Shown: one piece after another, positions 17,199 to 25,549 of the stretch
How positions within the stretch are numbered: the first letter of the stretch is position 1
Layout: each line of letters begins with the position of its first letter
Source of the DNA: Phytobacter diazotrophicus
Lineage (GTDB): Bacteria > Pseudomonadota > Gammaproteobacteria > Enterobacterales > Enterobacteriaceae
Length of the DNA stretch: 64,000 nt
Assembly (NCBI GenBank): GCA_004346725.1
Contig: SMDE01000002.1
Location: forward strand, 124,001-188,000
Reading direction: 5' to 3'
The notes under the pieces: model-generated
What the model saw: the letters and a program-made list of their open reading frames with translations, nothing else
Told to the model about the DNA's origin: nothing
Database searches by the model: none
Position numbers and translations under genes: made by a program

Positions 17199-18818
17199 GT
17201 GAACGGAAGGCATCCACATCCTGCTTCGCGCAAACGCACCATGAAACTCAGTACCCTGGTTACGCTGATGCTATGCAGCGTTATTGGCTCGGTGTTACTG
17301 GTGGTTTACGCGCTCTATTTTGTCCAGATCGCCAATGTCACCCGGGAAGGGGTGAAGGACACTGCGATGGCCGTTGCACGCACCCTTGCCGATGAACCGG
17401 AGATCAAACGCGCGCTCTCGATGCCTGTCGGGAGCCAAACGGTGCAGGACCTTGCCCAGGCGGTACAACGCAGAAACGATCTGCTGTTTGTCGTCGTGAC
17501 AGATATGGACGGCATCCGTTTATCACATCGCGAGGCCAGTGAAGTTGGCAAACACTTTATTGGTGATGATCTGATCCCCGCCCTGCATGGCCGGGAGAAT
17601 GTCTCGGTCAACCACGGCGTCCTCGCCGAGGCGCTGCGCGTCTTTACACCGGTATTTGATGCCCGACACCAGCAAATCGGCGTGGTCGCCATCGGCATCT
17701 CGCTCAGTAAAGTGGATAAACAGATAAGCCACAGCCGCTGGGGATTGCTGCTCACCATGCTCTTTAGCGCCATGGTCGGCTCGCTTGGTATCTGGGCGCT
17801 GGTCCGGGTGCTCAAGCGTATTCTTTTTGGTCTGGAACCTTATGAAATCTCCACCCTGTTTGAACAGCGCCAGGCCATGCTGCAATCGCTCAAAGAGGGG
17901 GTTATTGCCGTTGATCGCGAGGGCAATATCACCCTCGCCAACCAGGCCGCGCGCCAGATGTTGCTCAGCACCAATAACCACGGCACCCGCGATATTCGCC
18001 ACACGCCGCTGTTTGCCGACCTGCAAACCGTGTTGCAAAGCGGACAGCCGCTGTCCGATCAGGAGATCGGCTGCAACGGACATTTGCTGCTGTGCAACAG
18101 TGTGCCCGTGCGCGGCCAGGATGGGGTCATTGGCGCGGTCAGCACATTCAGGGATAAAACCGAAATCAGTCAGCTACTGCAACGTCTCGACGGGATGGTC
18201 AATTATGTGGATGCTCTCCGCGCCCACTCCCATGAGTTTATGAACAAGCTGCACGTGATCCTCGGCCTGCTCAACATGAAGCGTTATGACACGCTCGAAG
18301 AGTATGTGTTACAGACGGCAGAAGGTTACCAGAACGACATCGGCACCCTGCAGCATCAGATACAGACGCCCGTCGTAGCAGGTTTTCTGCTGGGTAAAAT
18401 CAATCGTGCCAGAGAAGCCGGGGTTATCCTGACTCTGGCGAATGAATCCCTGGTGCCGGATAACCCCAACCAGCAGCAGGTGACGGCGCTGGTAACCATT
18501 CTGGGTAATCTTATTGAAAATGCCCTCGACGCCATGACCGATCAATCCGATGGCGAAATTGGCCTGTTGCTGCACTATCAAAACGGCTGGTTAAGCGCCG
18601 AGGTCAGCGACGATGGTCCCGGTATCTCCCCGGAACATATCGATGCCATTTTCTACAAAGGTTACTCAACCAAAGGCGAAAACCGGGGCGTCGGGCTGTT
18701 CCTCGCCCGCCAGCAGTGCGAAAATCTCGGTGGCAGCATTACGGTGGAGTCGGAACCTGGCGTATTTACTCAATTTTTTGTACAACTCCCCTGGGACAGT
18801 GAGAGGAAGAGCGTGTGA
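17199..18818 (+). CDS. dcuS: C4-dicarboxylate sensor histidine kinase, DcuS-like
   Basis: GTG 17199 is preferred (GAGG five bases upstream; 539 residues, close to the ~543 of E. coli DcuS); ATG 17145 is an alternative. TM1 LVTLMLCSVIGSVLLVVYAL is followed by a periplasmic PAS domain (DLLFVVVTDMDGIRLSHREA, LRVFTPVFDARHQQIGVVAI), TM2 near residue 185, cytoplasmic PAS, then RAHSHEFMNKLHVILGLL with the His and a HATPase domain (NLIENALDAM, DDGPGISP, STKGENRGVGLFL). Family members sense fumarate, succinate or malate. It heads dcuSR beside fumarate-reduction genes. Confidence 0.92.
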   Translation: MNGRHPHPASRKRTMKLSTLVTLMLCSVIGSVLLVVYALYFVQIANVTREGVKDTAMAVARTLADEPEIKRALSMPVGSQTVQDLAQAVQRRNDLLFVVVTDMDGIRLSHREASEVGKHFIGDDLIPALHGRENVSVNHGVLAEALRVFTPVFDARHQQIGVVAIGISLSKVDKQISHSRWGLLLTMLFSAMVGSLGIWALVRVLKRILFGLEPYEISTLFEQRQAMLQSLKEGVIAVDREGNITLANQAARQMLLSTNNHGTRDIRHTPLFADLQTVLQSGQPLSDQEIGCNGHLLLCNSVPVRGQDGVIGAVSTFRDKTEISQLLQRLDGMVNYVDALRAHSHEFMNKLHVILGLLNMKRYDTLEEYVLQTAEGYQNDIGTLQHQIQTPVVAGFLLGKINRAREAGVILTLANESLVPDNPNQQQVTALVTILGNLIENALDAMTDQSDGEIGLLLHYQNGWLSAEVSDDGPGISPEHIDAIFYKGYSTKGENRGVGLFLARQQCENLGGSITVESEPGVFTQFFVQLPWDSERKSV

Positions 18819-19534
18819 TTAATGTATTAATTGTCGATGACGACGCCATGGTGGCGGAGCTGAACCGCGTCTATACCACGCGGCTATCTGGCTTTACCTG
18901 CTGCGGTGTCGCCTCCACCCTGCGTCAGGCCGAAAATATGATTAACGACCCGGCGCTGGATATCGATTTGATCCTGCTTGATGTCTATATGCAGCAGGAT
19001 AATGGCCTGTCGCTGCTCCCGATCATCCGCACCAGCGGACGGAAAATCGACGTCATCATGATCTCCTCCGCCTCCGATGCCGCGACCATTCAGACATCGA
19101 TGCACTACGGCGTGGTGGATTATTTAATCAAACCGTTCCAGTTTCCACGCTTTGAAGAAGCCCTGACCCACTGGCAGGAAAAGAAGAAACTGATGAGCGC
19201 GCAGCAGTATTACGAACAGGCGGATGTGGACAGGTTGCTCCATGGCGGGCCGCAGGAGGTTGCCGATACCCGACGCTTACCAAAAGGGCTTACTCCGCAG
19301 ACGCTGCGGACCATTTGCCAGTGGATTGATGCGCACCCGGATATTGAGTTTTCGACCGATGAGCTGGCGAGCGCGGTCAATATTTCCCGCGTCTCCTGCC
19401 GTAAGTATTTGATGTGGCTTGCGCAGATCGGCATTTTATTTACCACCATCCACTATGGGGTGACGGGTCGCCCGGTCTATCGTTATCGCCTGCTGGAAGA
19501 GCAGTACGGATTGCTTAAGCAGTACTGTCAGTAA
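18815..19534 (+). CDS. dcuR: response regulator, DcuR-like
   Basis: 239 residues starting at GTG 18815 and overlapping the kinase stop by 4 bases. Receiver with VDDDAMVAELNR, phosphorylated Asp in DLILLDVYMQQDNGL, Ser in MISSASD and Lys in DYLIKPFQ. The C-terminal CitT/DcuR HTH has LPKGLTPQTLRTICQWIDAH, STDELASAVNISRVSCRKYL and HYGVTGRPVYRYRL, nearly the same as E. coli DcuR. It should activate dicarboxylate transport and fumarate reduction genes. Its last 20 bases overlap the convergent apbE gene. Confidence 0.93.
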   Translation: MINVLIVDDDAMVAELNRVYTTRLSGFTCCGVASTLRQAENMINDPALDIDLILLDVYMQQDNGLSLLPIIRTSGRKIDVIMISSASDAATIQTSMHYGVVDYLIKPFQFPRFEEALTHWQEKKKLMSAQQYYEQADVDRLLHGGPQEVADTRRLPKGLTPQTLRTICQWIDAHPDIEFSTDELASAVNISRVSCRKYLMWLAQIGILFTTIHYGVTGRPVYRYRLLEEQYGLLKQYCQ

Positions 19535-20483
19535 AGGTGTAGCTATCATCCATTAGCGTAAAACGGACATTACGCGTGGATGAGGCCACCACCCGCCGGT
19601 CTTTTGTGACAAAGATTGCCTCGATCTCCGGCTTGTTGCGCAGCGCCTGGCATCCTTGTTCCACCCCCATCCCATAGAGCAGCGTGGTCCAGATATCGCC
19701 ATCGAGTGAGTCGGTTGAAATCACCGTCACACTGTCGAGTTCGTTGTCGAGCGGGTATCCCGTCGCCGGGTTAAGGATGTGATGATAACGTTTGCCGTCT
19801 ACTTCAAAGTAGCGCTCGTAGGTTCCCGACGTGACCACCGATTTATCTTGCACATCGATAACCCCCACCAGCGCATCCGCCGTCGAAAACGGCTTTTTCA
19901 GTCCGATGCCCCACCCGCCCTGCGGCGCGCCGAGCGTATGTACATTCCCGCCAAGATTAATCAACGCCTGCGTGACCCCTTCGCGACGCAGGAAATCGCG
20001 TACCCGGTCAGCAATATAGCCCTTGGCAATCGCCCCCAGATCGATCTCCATCCCCGGACGCGCCAGACAAACCGTGCCTGCGGCCTCGTCCAGCAATACG
20101 TTTTGTGGGTCGGTCAGCGCCAGCAGTGCAGCCAGTTCCTCAGCGGGCGGTACGGTGTTGTCGTGGCGAAAACCAATCCGCCAGCGTTTGACCAGCGGGC
20201 CAATAGCCAGATTAAAACAGCCGCCCTTGACCAGGCTTGCCGCCTTCGCGCAGGCAATTAATGCAAAGACCGGACGGCTAACCGCCACCGGATGCTGCCC
20301 GGCGGCCAGATTGATATCCATCACCTGCGAAGGCGTGCGGTTGACCGTAAACAGATCTTCATAGCGTTTGATCAGGCGAAAGGTGTCGGCGGCAAGCGAG
20401 GGGTTGTGGCTGAACAGTTTGAGCAGGATCGGCGATCCCATCAGGACGGCGGAGTATGACCAGACACCTTTTTGCTGTTCCAT
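19515..20483 (-). CDS. apbE: FAD:protein FMN transferase (ApbE family)
   Basis: Start at 20483, where AGGAG precedes ATG, gives 322 residues. ApbE signature: MDINLAAG near the N-terminus, EIDLGAIAKGYIADRVRDFL, INLGGNVHTLG, then YHHILNPATGYPLDNELDSV with metal-binding residues and DSLDGDIWTTLLYGMG. ApbE transfers FMN from FAD to Thr/Ser of FMN_bind domains. The gene before it encodes a protein with exactly such a domain. No signal peptide, so it is a cytoplasmic version suited to a cytoplasmic substrate. Confidence 0.92.
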   Translation of the reverse strand: MEQQKGVWSYSAVLMGSPILLKLFSHNPSLAADTFRLIKRYEDLFTVNRTPSQVMDINLAAGQHPVAVSRPVFALIACAKAASLVKGGCFNLAIGPLVKRWRIGFRHDNTVPPAEELAALLALTDPQNVLLDEAAGTVCLARPGMEIDLGAIAKGYIADRVRDFLRREGVTQALINLGGNVHTLGAPQGGWGIGLKKPFSTADALVGVIDVQDKSVVTSGTYERYFEVDGKRYHHILNPATGYPLDNELDSVTVISTDSLDGDIWTTLLYGMGVEQGCQALRNKPEIEAIFVTKDRRVVASSTRNVRFTLMDDSYTFTDSTA

Positions 20484-20493
20484 ATTCACTCCT

Positions 20494-20521
20494 AAAAAAA
20501 TGCCCCGGTCTCTGCCGGGGC
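20494..20521 (-). terminator. hairpin with T-run between fumarate reductase and apbE
   Basis: Read on the minus strand: GCCCCGG, 6-base loop, CCGGGGC, then A and seven T. This has the form of a Rho-independent terminator, placed directly after the reductase stop and ending 10 bases before the apbE start. It probably lets only part of the transcripts read into apbE, so ApbE is made in smaller amounts than its substrate. Confidence 0.75.
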
Positions 20522-20527
20522 TTATCA

Positions 20528-23311
20528 TCAGGCCTGCGCTTTCGCCCAGTTTGCCGCATGGTGCCCGGCCAGTGAACCAAAAATAATGATGTCAGCAACC
20601 GCATTACCACCGATGCGGTTGCTACCGTGGATCCCCCCGGCCACTTCGCCTGCGGCGAACGCCCCCGGAATGACCTGCTGCGCTTTATTCAGCACCGCTG
20701 TCTCAGTGTTAATGGTTACACCGCCCATCGTATGGTGAACCCCCGGCGCAATGCGGATCGCGTGGAACGGCCCTTCATTAATCGGGTTACGCAGTGCGGT
20801 GGTACGACCAAAATCGCTGTCATGTTGCTGTTCAACAAAGCCGTTGTAGCGCTCCAGCGTTGCCAGGAAAGCATGATAATCCATCCCCAGTTTCTCCGCT
20901 AACTGACGCGGTGAGCTGGCGCTGGTGACAAAGCCGCGGGCGATGTACTCATCTGCCGCTTTGTTTTTCGCCCGTACGTGTTCATCAAATACGATGTAAG
21001 CGTAATGTTCCGGCAAGGCGATGATCTGCGCGGAGACTTTGTCACGGGTTTCCATTTCATTAAAGAAGCGGTTGCCCTGCTGGTTAACGAGGATCGCCCC
21101 GCCGCCGCGAATCGATTCGGAAATCAGGTACGAGGTGTTCTGTTCTACCGTCGGATGGATCTGAATTTCCCCCATGTCCACCGTGCCTGCCCCGATATGT
21201 TCAAGCAGTGCAATACCGGCCCCGGTCGCACCTTTGTGGTTGGTGGTGACAAAACCTTCAAGATCCGGGCGGTATTTCACCACCATCTCGCTATTGGCGC
21301 TAAAGCCGCCGGTGGCGACAATCACACTTTTCACCGCGATGGTCAGGGTTTCGTTTTCGTCATTGATCAGACGTACCGCGCTCACTTTACCCTGCTCGCA
21401 GAGGATCTCTTCAACCGAGGTGTCGAGCATCACGTCGATACCGCGCTTCGTCACATTACGAACCAGACCGCTAATCAGATAACCGCCGACCGCTGAACCG
21501 TCTTTCGGACGGTGGGTGCGGTCAATGCTCATGCCGCCAGTGGTGGTGATGTCGTTAAGCATAATGCCGCGATTCGCCAGCCATTCGATGGCCTGCGGCG
21601 CATGTTCCACGAAGCAACGCAGCAGCTCAGGGTTGTTGCGGTTTTGGCCGCCTTTCAGCGTCTCCTGATAGAAAAGCTCTTTGCTGTCCTGAATGCCTTT
21701 CACACGCTGGAAGCGGGTTTCTGCGGCATTCATCCCGGCAGAGGCTTTAATGGTGTTACCACCAAAGGTTGGCATTTTCTCCACAATCAGCACGCGTGCG
21801 CCTTCGTCATGCGCCTGGATCGCAGCCGCCAGTCCGGCACCGCCGCTGCCGACCACCACCACATCATAATTTTTCGGCGTGGTGTCGTCCGCCCCCTCTT
21901 CCTGCGCCAGCGCTTTACCCGATTTCACCATCGCTTTGGAGACGGCTTTTTTCACCGATTCGCTCTGGCTGGTTGCCCCGGAAATCGCATCCACATGCGG
22001 GCTGTTGGCGGTCAGAATGCGTGAACGAATCTCATCAAAGCTGGTGACAAAATCCACATCATCGCCCGAGCCTGACAGCAGTTCGATATCCGCGATACGG
22101 TCGGTTTCAAGGCTGATATTGAGCACCAGCTCGCGGGTATCATCCTGTACGGTTTCGGTGTACACGCCCGGTTTGAATTTTTTGTCCGCCATGCTCATGT
22201 CGCGGATCATCGCCTCCACCAGCGAAAAGCGCCACAGCGGTTCCGGGATGGTCAACGCTTCGCGCTGGGTGCTGTCGATGAACAGCTCCAGCGTTTCACC
22301 CCGCATGATGCGATCCGTCCAGTCCGGATAAGCAATGCAGGCGCGCCCCACGGCAATCAGGTCATAGCCGTGGTCAACCGCGTCCTGTGCGTCAGCCGCG
22401 TTCACCACGCCGCCCACGCCCATCACCGGCACCTGGGCCAGGGTTTCGGAACGCAGGGCGACATATTTTTCAATCAGCGGTGTAGGATCGGTGGTCTCAA
22501 CAATGGAAGGACGCAGCGTTGCGCCAACGGAGAAGTGCAGATAATCCAGGCCACGCGCGGCCAGTTTTTCCAGAAGATACATGGTGTCATCAAAGCGGAT
22601 CCCAGGCACTTCCATCTCTTCCGGCGAGAAGCGGTAGCCGATGATAAAGGCGTCATCCGCATACTGGCGGACCATTTTGTGAGTGATCTCCAGCACCGCC
22701 AACGGGAATTTCGCACGGTTGTCGCGGCTGCCGCCCCACTCGTCATCACGCTGGTTGGAGTTTGGCGAATAGAACTGCTGAATGAGATAGGTGTTCGCGC
22801 CGTGTAACTCAACGCCATCAAAACCCGCGAGAATGGCGCGGCGTACGGCGTCACCGAACTTCGCGACCATCTCTTCCACTTCCTGAGTCGTCAGGGCGAC
22901 CGGGGTAGCCGCGCCGTCACGCGGTGCCGCCAGCGCGCTTGGGCCAACCGGCGTGCGACCACCGATCAGTTTCGGGTCGACCATGCGACCGCCATGGTAA
23001 ATCTGCAGGATAGCTTTCGATCCTTTGGATTTAATGGCGTCAGCAATTTTCGCCAGCCCGGCCACTTTTGCATCGTTATCAATCCCGATGGCGCCAGGGA
23101 ACGCGAGGCCCAGGCTGTCAACAAAGCAGCATTCGACAATCACCGCCCCGATAGCCCCGGCACGCTCATGGTAGTACTCGATAAGCTCGCTGCTGACCGT
23201 ACCGTCAAAATAGCCTGTGCAGGTGGTCATAGGTGCCATCAGCAGACGATTTTTAAGCTCGGTACCATTCGGTAGTGTAAAGGGGGTGAGAATTTGCGAG
23301 TAATGGCTCAT
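20528..23311 (-). CDS. soluble flavinylated NADH:fumarate reductase
   Basis: 927 residues, three domains, no signal peptide. Residues 1-360 are an Old Yellow Enzyme-type FMN barrel (RLLMAPMTT, FDGVELHGANTYLIQQFYSP, VGRACIAYPD) expected to take electrons from NADH. Residues ~380-465 are an FMN_bind domain with the flavinylation motif DAISGATS (441-448; Thr447 the likely FMN site). Residues ~484-925 are a flavocytochrome c-type FAD fumarate reductase domain (VVVVGSGGAGLAAAIQAHDE, HHTMGGVTINTETAVLN, GSNRIGGNAVADIIIFGSLA). This is the domain order of the cytoplasmic fumarate reductase described in Klebsiella. apbE downstream supplies the covalent FMN. Confidence 0.9.
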   Translation of the reverse strand: MSHYSQILTPFTLPNGTELKNRLLMAPMTTCTGYFDGTVSSELIEYYHERAGAIGAVIVECCFVDSLGLAFPGAIGIDNDAKVAGLAKIADAIKSKGSKAILQIYHGGRMVDPKLIGGRTPVGPSALAAPRDGAATPVALTTQEVEEMVAKFGDAVRRAILAGFDGVELHGANTYLIQQFYSPNSNQRDDEWGGSRDNRAKFPLAVLEITHKMVRQYADDAFIIGYRFSPEEMEVPGIRFDDTMYLLEKLAARGLDYLHFSVGATLRPSIVETTDPTPLIEKYVALRSETLAQVPVMGVGGVVNAADAQDAVDHGYDLIAVGRACIAYPDWTDRIMRGETLELFIDSTQREALTIPEPLWRFSLVEAMIRDMSMADKKFKPGVYTETVQDDTRELVLNISLETDRIADIELLSGSGDDVDFVTSFDEIRSRILTANSPHVDAISGATSQSESVKKAVSKAMVKSGKALAQEEGADDTTPKNYDVVVVGSGGAGLAAAIQAHDEGARVLIVEKMPTFGGNTIKASAGMNAAETRFQRVKGIQDSKELFYQETLKGGQNRNNPELLRCFVEHAPQAIEWLANRGIMLNDITTTGGMSIDRTHRPKDGSAVGGYLISGLVRNVTKRGIDVMLDTSVEEILCEQGKVSAVRLINDENETLTIAVKSVIVATGGFSANSEMVVKYRPDLEGFVTTNHKGATGAGIALLEHIGAGTVDMGEIQIHPTVEQNTSYLISESIRGGGAILVNQQGNRFFNEMETRDKVSAQIIALPEHYAYIVFDEHVRAKNKAADEYIARGFVTSASSPRQLAEKLGMDYHAFLATLERYNGFVEQQHDSDFGRTTALRNPINEGPFHAIRIAPGVHHTMGGVTINTETAVLNKAQQVIPGAFAAGEVAGGIHGSNRIGGNAVADIIIFGSLAGHHAANWAKAQA

Positions 23312-23425
23312 AAATAAACTCCAAACTTTAAAAGTGAAATTTGAGAATTCTTATCGGACATTATTTTCGTTGTCGTTTTTGCCGAATACATGTCTTTAAT
23401 ATAATAATTTCTTTAGTTTCTTAAT

Positions 23426-23440
23426 TGCTTACTTTAGTTA
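23426..23440 (-). promoter_or_regulatory. AACTAAAGTAAGCA motif upstream of the fumarate reductase
   Basis: Minus strand reads TAACTAAAGTAAGCA, 115 bases upstream of the reductase start and in its orientation. 14 of 15 bases recur at 27283-27297 upstream of the AEC carrier, and the AACTAAAGT core at 23880. Candidate DcuR-like binding site. Confidence 0.5.
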
Positions 23441-23737
23441 AAAAACTATTTAATACACTCAATAACATCGCTAACTCAAAGGTGTTATTATTTAAATAAA
23501 ATAGAATTAACATTTGCGCTAACAAATATAACTTACAAGTTACTAACAAGTAAGTGCTACAGGCTGAATTAAAAGACTAAAAATACAATTAAATCAATAG
23601 TTTATAAAAATTAGGCAGGTAAAAATCTTAATTAATATCCATAAGCTTTGACAAAAAGTGTATCGATTCAGCAAAAACCACAAAATGCCGCTATTTTTTA
23701 TATTAGCGGCATACAATAACACCATTAGATAATTTTC

Positions 23738-23751
23738 TTGATCGCGATCAA
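23738..23751. promoter_or_regulatory. FNR box, perfect consensus
   Basis: TTGATCGCGATCAA matches TTGAT-N4-ATCAA exactly. It lies 197 bases before the DASS transporter start and 427 before the fumarate reductase start. Points to anaerobic activation by FNR. Confidence 0.75.
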
Positions 23752-23879
23752 TTGTCGAAAAAGCGAAAGCAGCATTATAGAAACAGACCCAATTTTTAAT
23801 TCCTCGCAAAGCTTATTGCGGGAAACACCCATTTATTTAACGTGCCAGAGTTGAATTTAATAAGTAAAAAAAGTTTTGT

Positions 23880-23888
23880 AACTAAAGT
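23880..23888 (+). promoter_or_regulatory. AACTAAAGT motif upstream of the DASS transporter
   Basis: Core of the motif shared with 23431-23439 (minus) and 27284-27292 (plus), here 59 bases before the transporter start and in the gene's orientation. Confidence 0.45.
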
Positions 23889-23947
23889 CATTAAATTCCC
23901 ATTGTCTGGCGTGAAAACAGAATCCTTATCAACCTTAGAACGCTATT

Positions 23948-25459
23948 ATGAACGAGAAATCATCCGCTTTAGCACCGTCACAGGTGAGTAGTAAAAAGAG
24001 TGGTAACCAGAGCAAGCTATTGATGCTGGCGCTACCGGTTATTGTCGCAGTACTCCTGCTGTTCGTACCTGTTCCGCAAGGTCTGCCGCCGTTCGCATGG
24101 CACTATTTCGCCATCTTCGTGGGTGTGATCGTCGGGCTTATCTTTGAGCCACTGCCTGGCGCGGTTATCGGTATGACCGGTGTTGTCGTGATTGCGCTGT
24201 GCAGCCAGTGGCTGCTGTTCAGCCCTGAACAACTGGTGGATCCAAAATTCAAACTCGCCGCACAGTCCTTTAAGTGGGCGGTCAGCGGTTTTAGCAACTC
24301 CACCGTGTGGCTTATCTTCGGCGCCTTTATGTTTGCCGCCGGTTACGATAAGACCCGCTTTGGCCGCCGCCTGGCGCTGATTCTGGTGAAATATCTGGGC
24401 CGTCGCAGCCTGACACTCGGCTACGCCATTACCTTCGCCGATCTGTTGCTGGCGCCGTTCACACCGTCGAATACCGCGCGCAGTGGCGGCACCATTTTCC
24501 CGATTATCGCCAACCTGCCGCCGCTGTACGGCTCAAAACCCAACGATCCGAGCGCACGTAAAATTGGCTCCTATCTGATGTGGGTGGCGATCACCGCCGC
24601 CTGTATTACAAGCTCCATGTTCCTGTCCGCGCTGGCGCCAAACCTGCTTTCACTGGCACTGGTGAAAAGCATTACCGGGCTCGACATCTCCTGGGGGACC
24701 TGGTTCCTGGCCTTCCTGCCGCTGGGTATTCTGCTGATTTTGACCATGCCGCTGCTGGCCTACTGGTTCTACCCGCCGGAAGTAAAAGTGAACGATGAAG
24801 TGCCGCTGTGGGCCAGTCGTGAGCTGGAAAAACTGGGCAAACTGTCGCGCAACGAAATCCTGCTGCTGGTGTTCGTCTGCTCCGCGCTGGTGATGTGGAT
24901 CTTTGCCGCCAACTGGCTGGAACCGGCCCTCGCCGCACTGCTTATTATCGTGCTGATGTTATGGACCGGCGTGCTGGAGTGGAACGACATCACCAGCAAC
25001 AAAGCCGCATGGAACACCTTCGTCTGGTTTGCCACTCTGGTGGCGCTGGCAGATGGCCTCTCCTCCACCGGGTTTATCGCATGGCTGGGTAAAGAAGGCG
25101 GTTCGCTGATGGGCAATGTCTCACCGGGCGTGGCGACCATTGTTCTGCTGCTGGCGTTTTATCTGCTGCACTACCTGTTCGCCAGTACCACGGCGCACAC
25201 CACCGCCCTGCTGCCCGCCATGTTGACCATCGCGTCAACCATTCCGGGGATGAACATGCAAGTGTTCGTGCTGGTGATGGTTACCTCGCTGGGCGTGATG
25301 GGGATTATCACCCCTTACGGTACCGGTCCGAGCCCGATTTACTACGGTAGCGGCTACCTGCCCACCAAAGACTACTGGCGTCTGGGGACCATTTTCGGTG
25401 CCATCTTCCTGGCCGCCCTGCTGCTGATTGGTTATCCGTGGATTTCCATGATGTTGTGA
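23948..25459 (+). CDS. DASS-family dicarboxylate transporter (CitT/TtdT-like)
   Basis: 503 residues, about 12-14 membrane segments, inner membrane. The DASS/SLC13 substrate motifs are clear: FTPSNTARSGGTIFPI in the first half, and ASTTAHTTALLPAM plus ITPYGTGPSPIYYGSGYLP in the second. Relatives exchange citrate, tartrate or fumarate for succinate. Together with the divergent fumarate reductase and the downstream fumarase, the likely task is uptake of a C4-dicarboxylate in exchange for succinate during fumarate respiration or fermentation. Confidence 0.9.
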   Translation: MNEKSSALAPSQVSSKKSGNQSKLLMLALPVIVAVLLLFVPVPQGLPPFAWHYFAIFVGVIVGLIFEPLPGAVIGMTGVVVIALCSQWLLFSPEQLVDPKFKLAAQSFKWAVSGFSNSTVWLIFGAFMFAAGYDKTRFGRRLALILVKYLGRRSLTLGYAITFADLLLAPFTPSNTARSGGTIFPIIANLPPLYGSKPNDPSARKIGSYLMWVAITAACITSSMFLSALAPNLLSLALVKSITGLDISWGTWFLAFLPLGILLILTMPLLAYWFYPPEVKVNDEVPLWASRELEKLGKLSRNEILLLVFVCSALVMWIFAANWLEPALAALLIIVLMLWTGVLEWNDITSNKAAWNTFVWFATLVALADGLSSTGFIAWLGKEGGSLMGNVSPGVATIVLLLAFYLLHYLFASTTAHTTALLPAMLTIASTIPGMNMQVFVLVMVTSLGVMGIITPYGTGPSPIYYGSGYLPTKDYWRLGTIFGAIFLAALLLIGYPWISMML

Positions 25460-25464
25460 TTCCT

Positions 25465-25496
25465 CGCCGCCGGACACGCTCCGGCGGCGTTTTTTT
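25465..25496 (+). terminator. strong terminator between transporter and fumarase
   Basis: CGCCGCCGGA, 5-base loop, TCCGGCGGCG, then seven T. It comes 6 bases after the transporter stop and 54 before the fumarase start, so fumarase is either reached by read-through or has its own promoter. Confidence 0.85.
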
Positions 25497-25549
25497 GTCG
25501 CTGCCGCATGGATGTATGCGGCTCTAACCTTACAAAAAGCGAGAGAGCT

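Larger units (their letters stand above)
23312..23947. other. 636-base AT-rich divergent regulatory region
   Basis: Lies between the fumarate reductase and DASS transporter starts. It contains an FNR box and two copies of a motif listed separately; open frames inside it have no ribosome site. Its AT-rich character is in contrast to the flanking genes and suits a multi-regulator promoter region. Confidence 0.6.
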
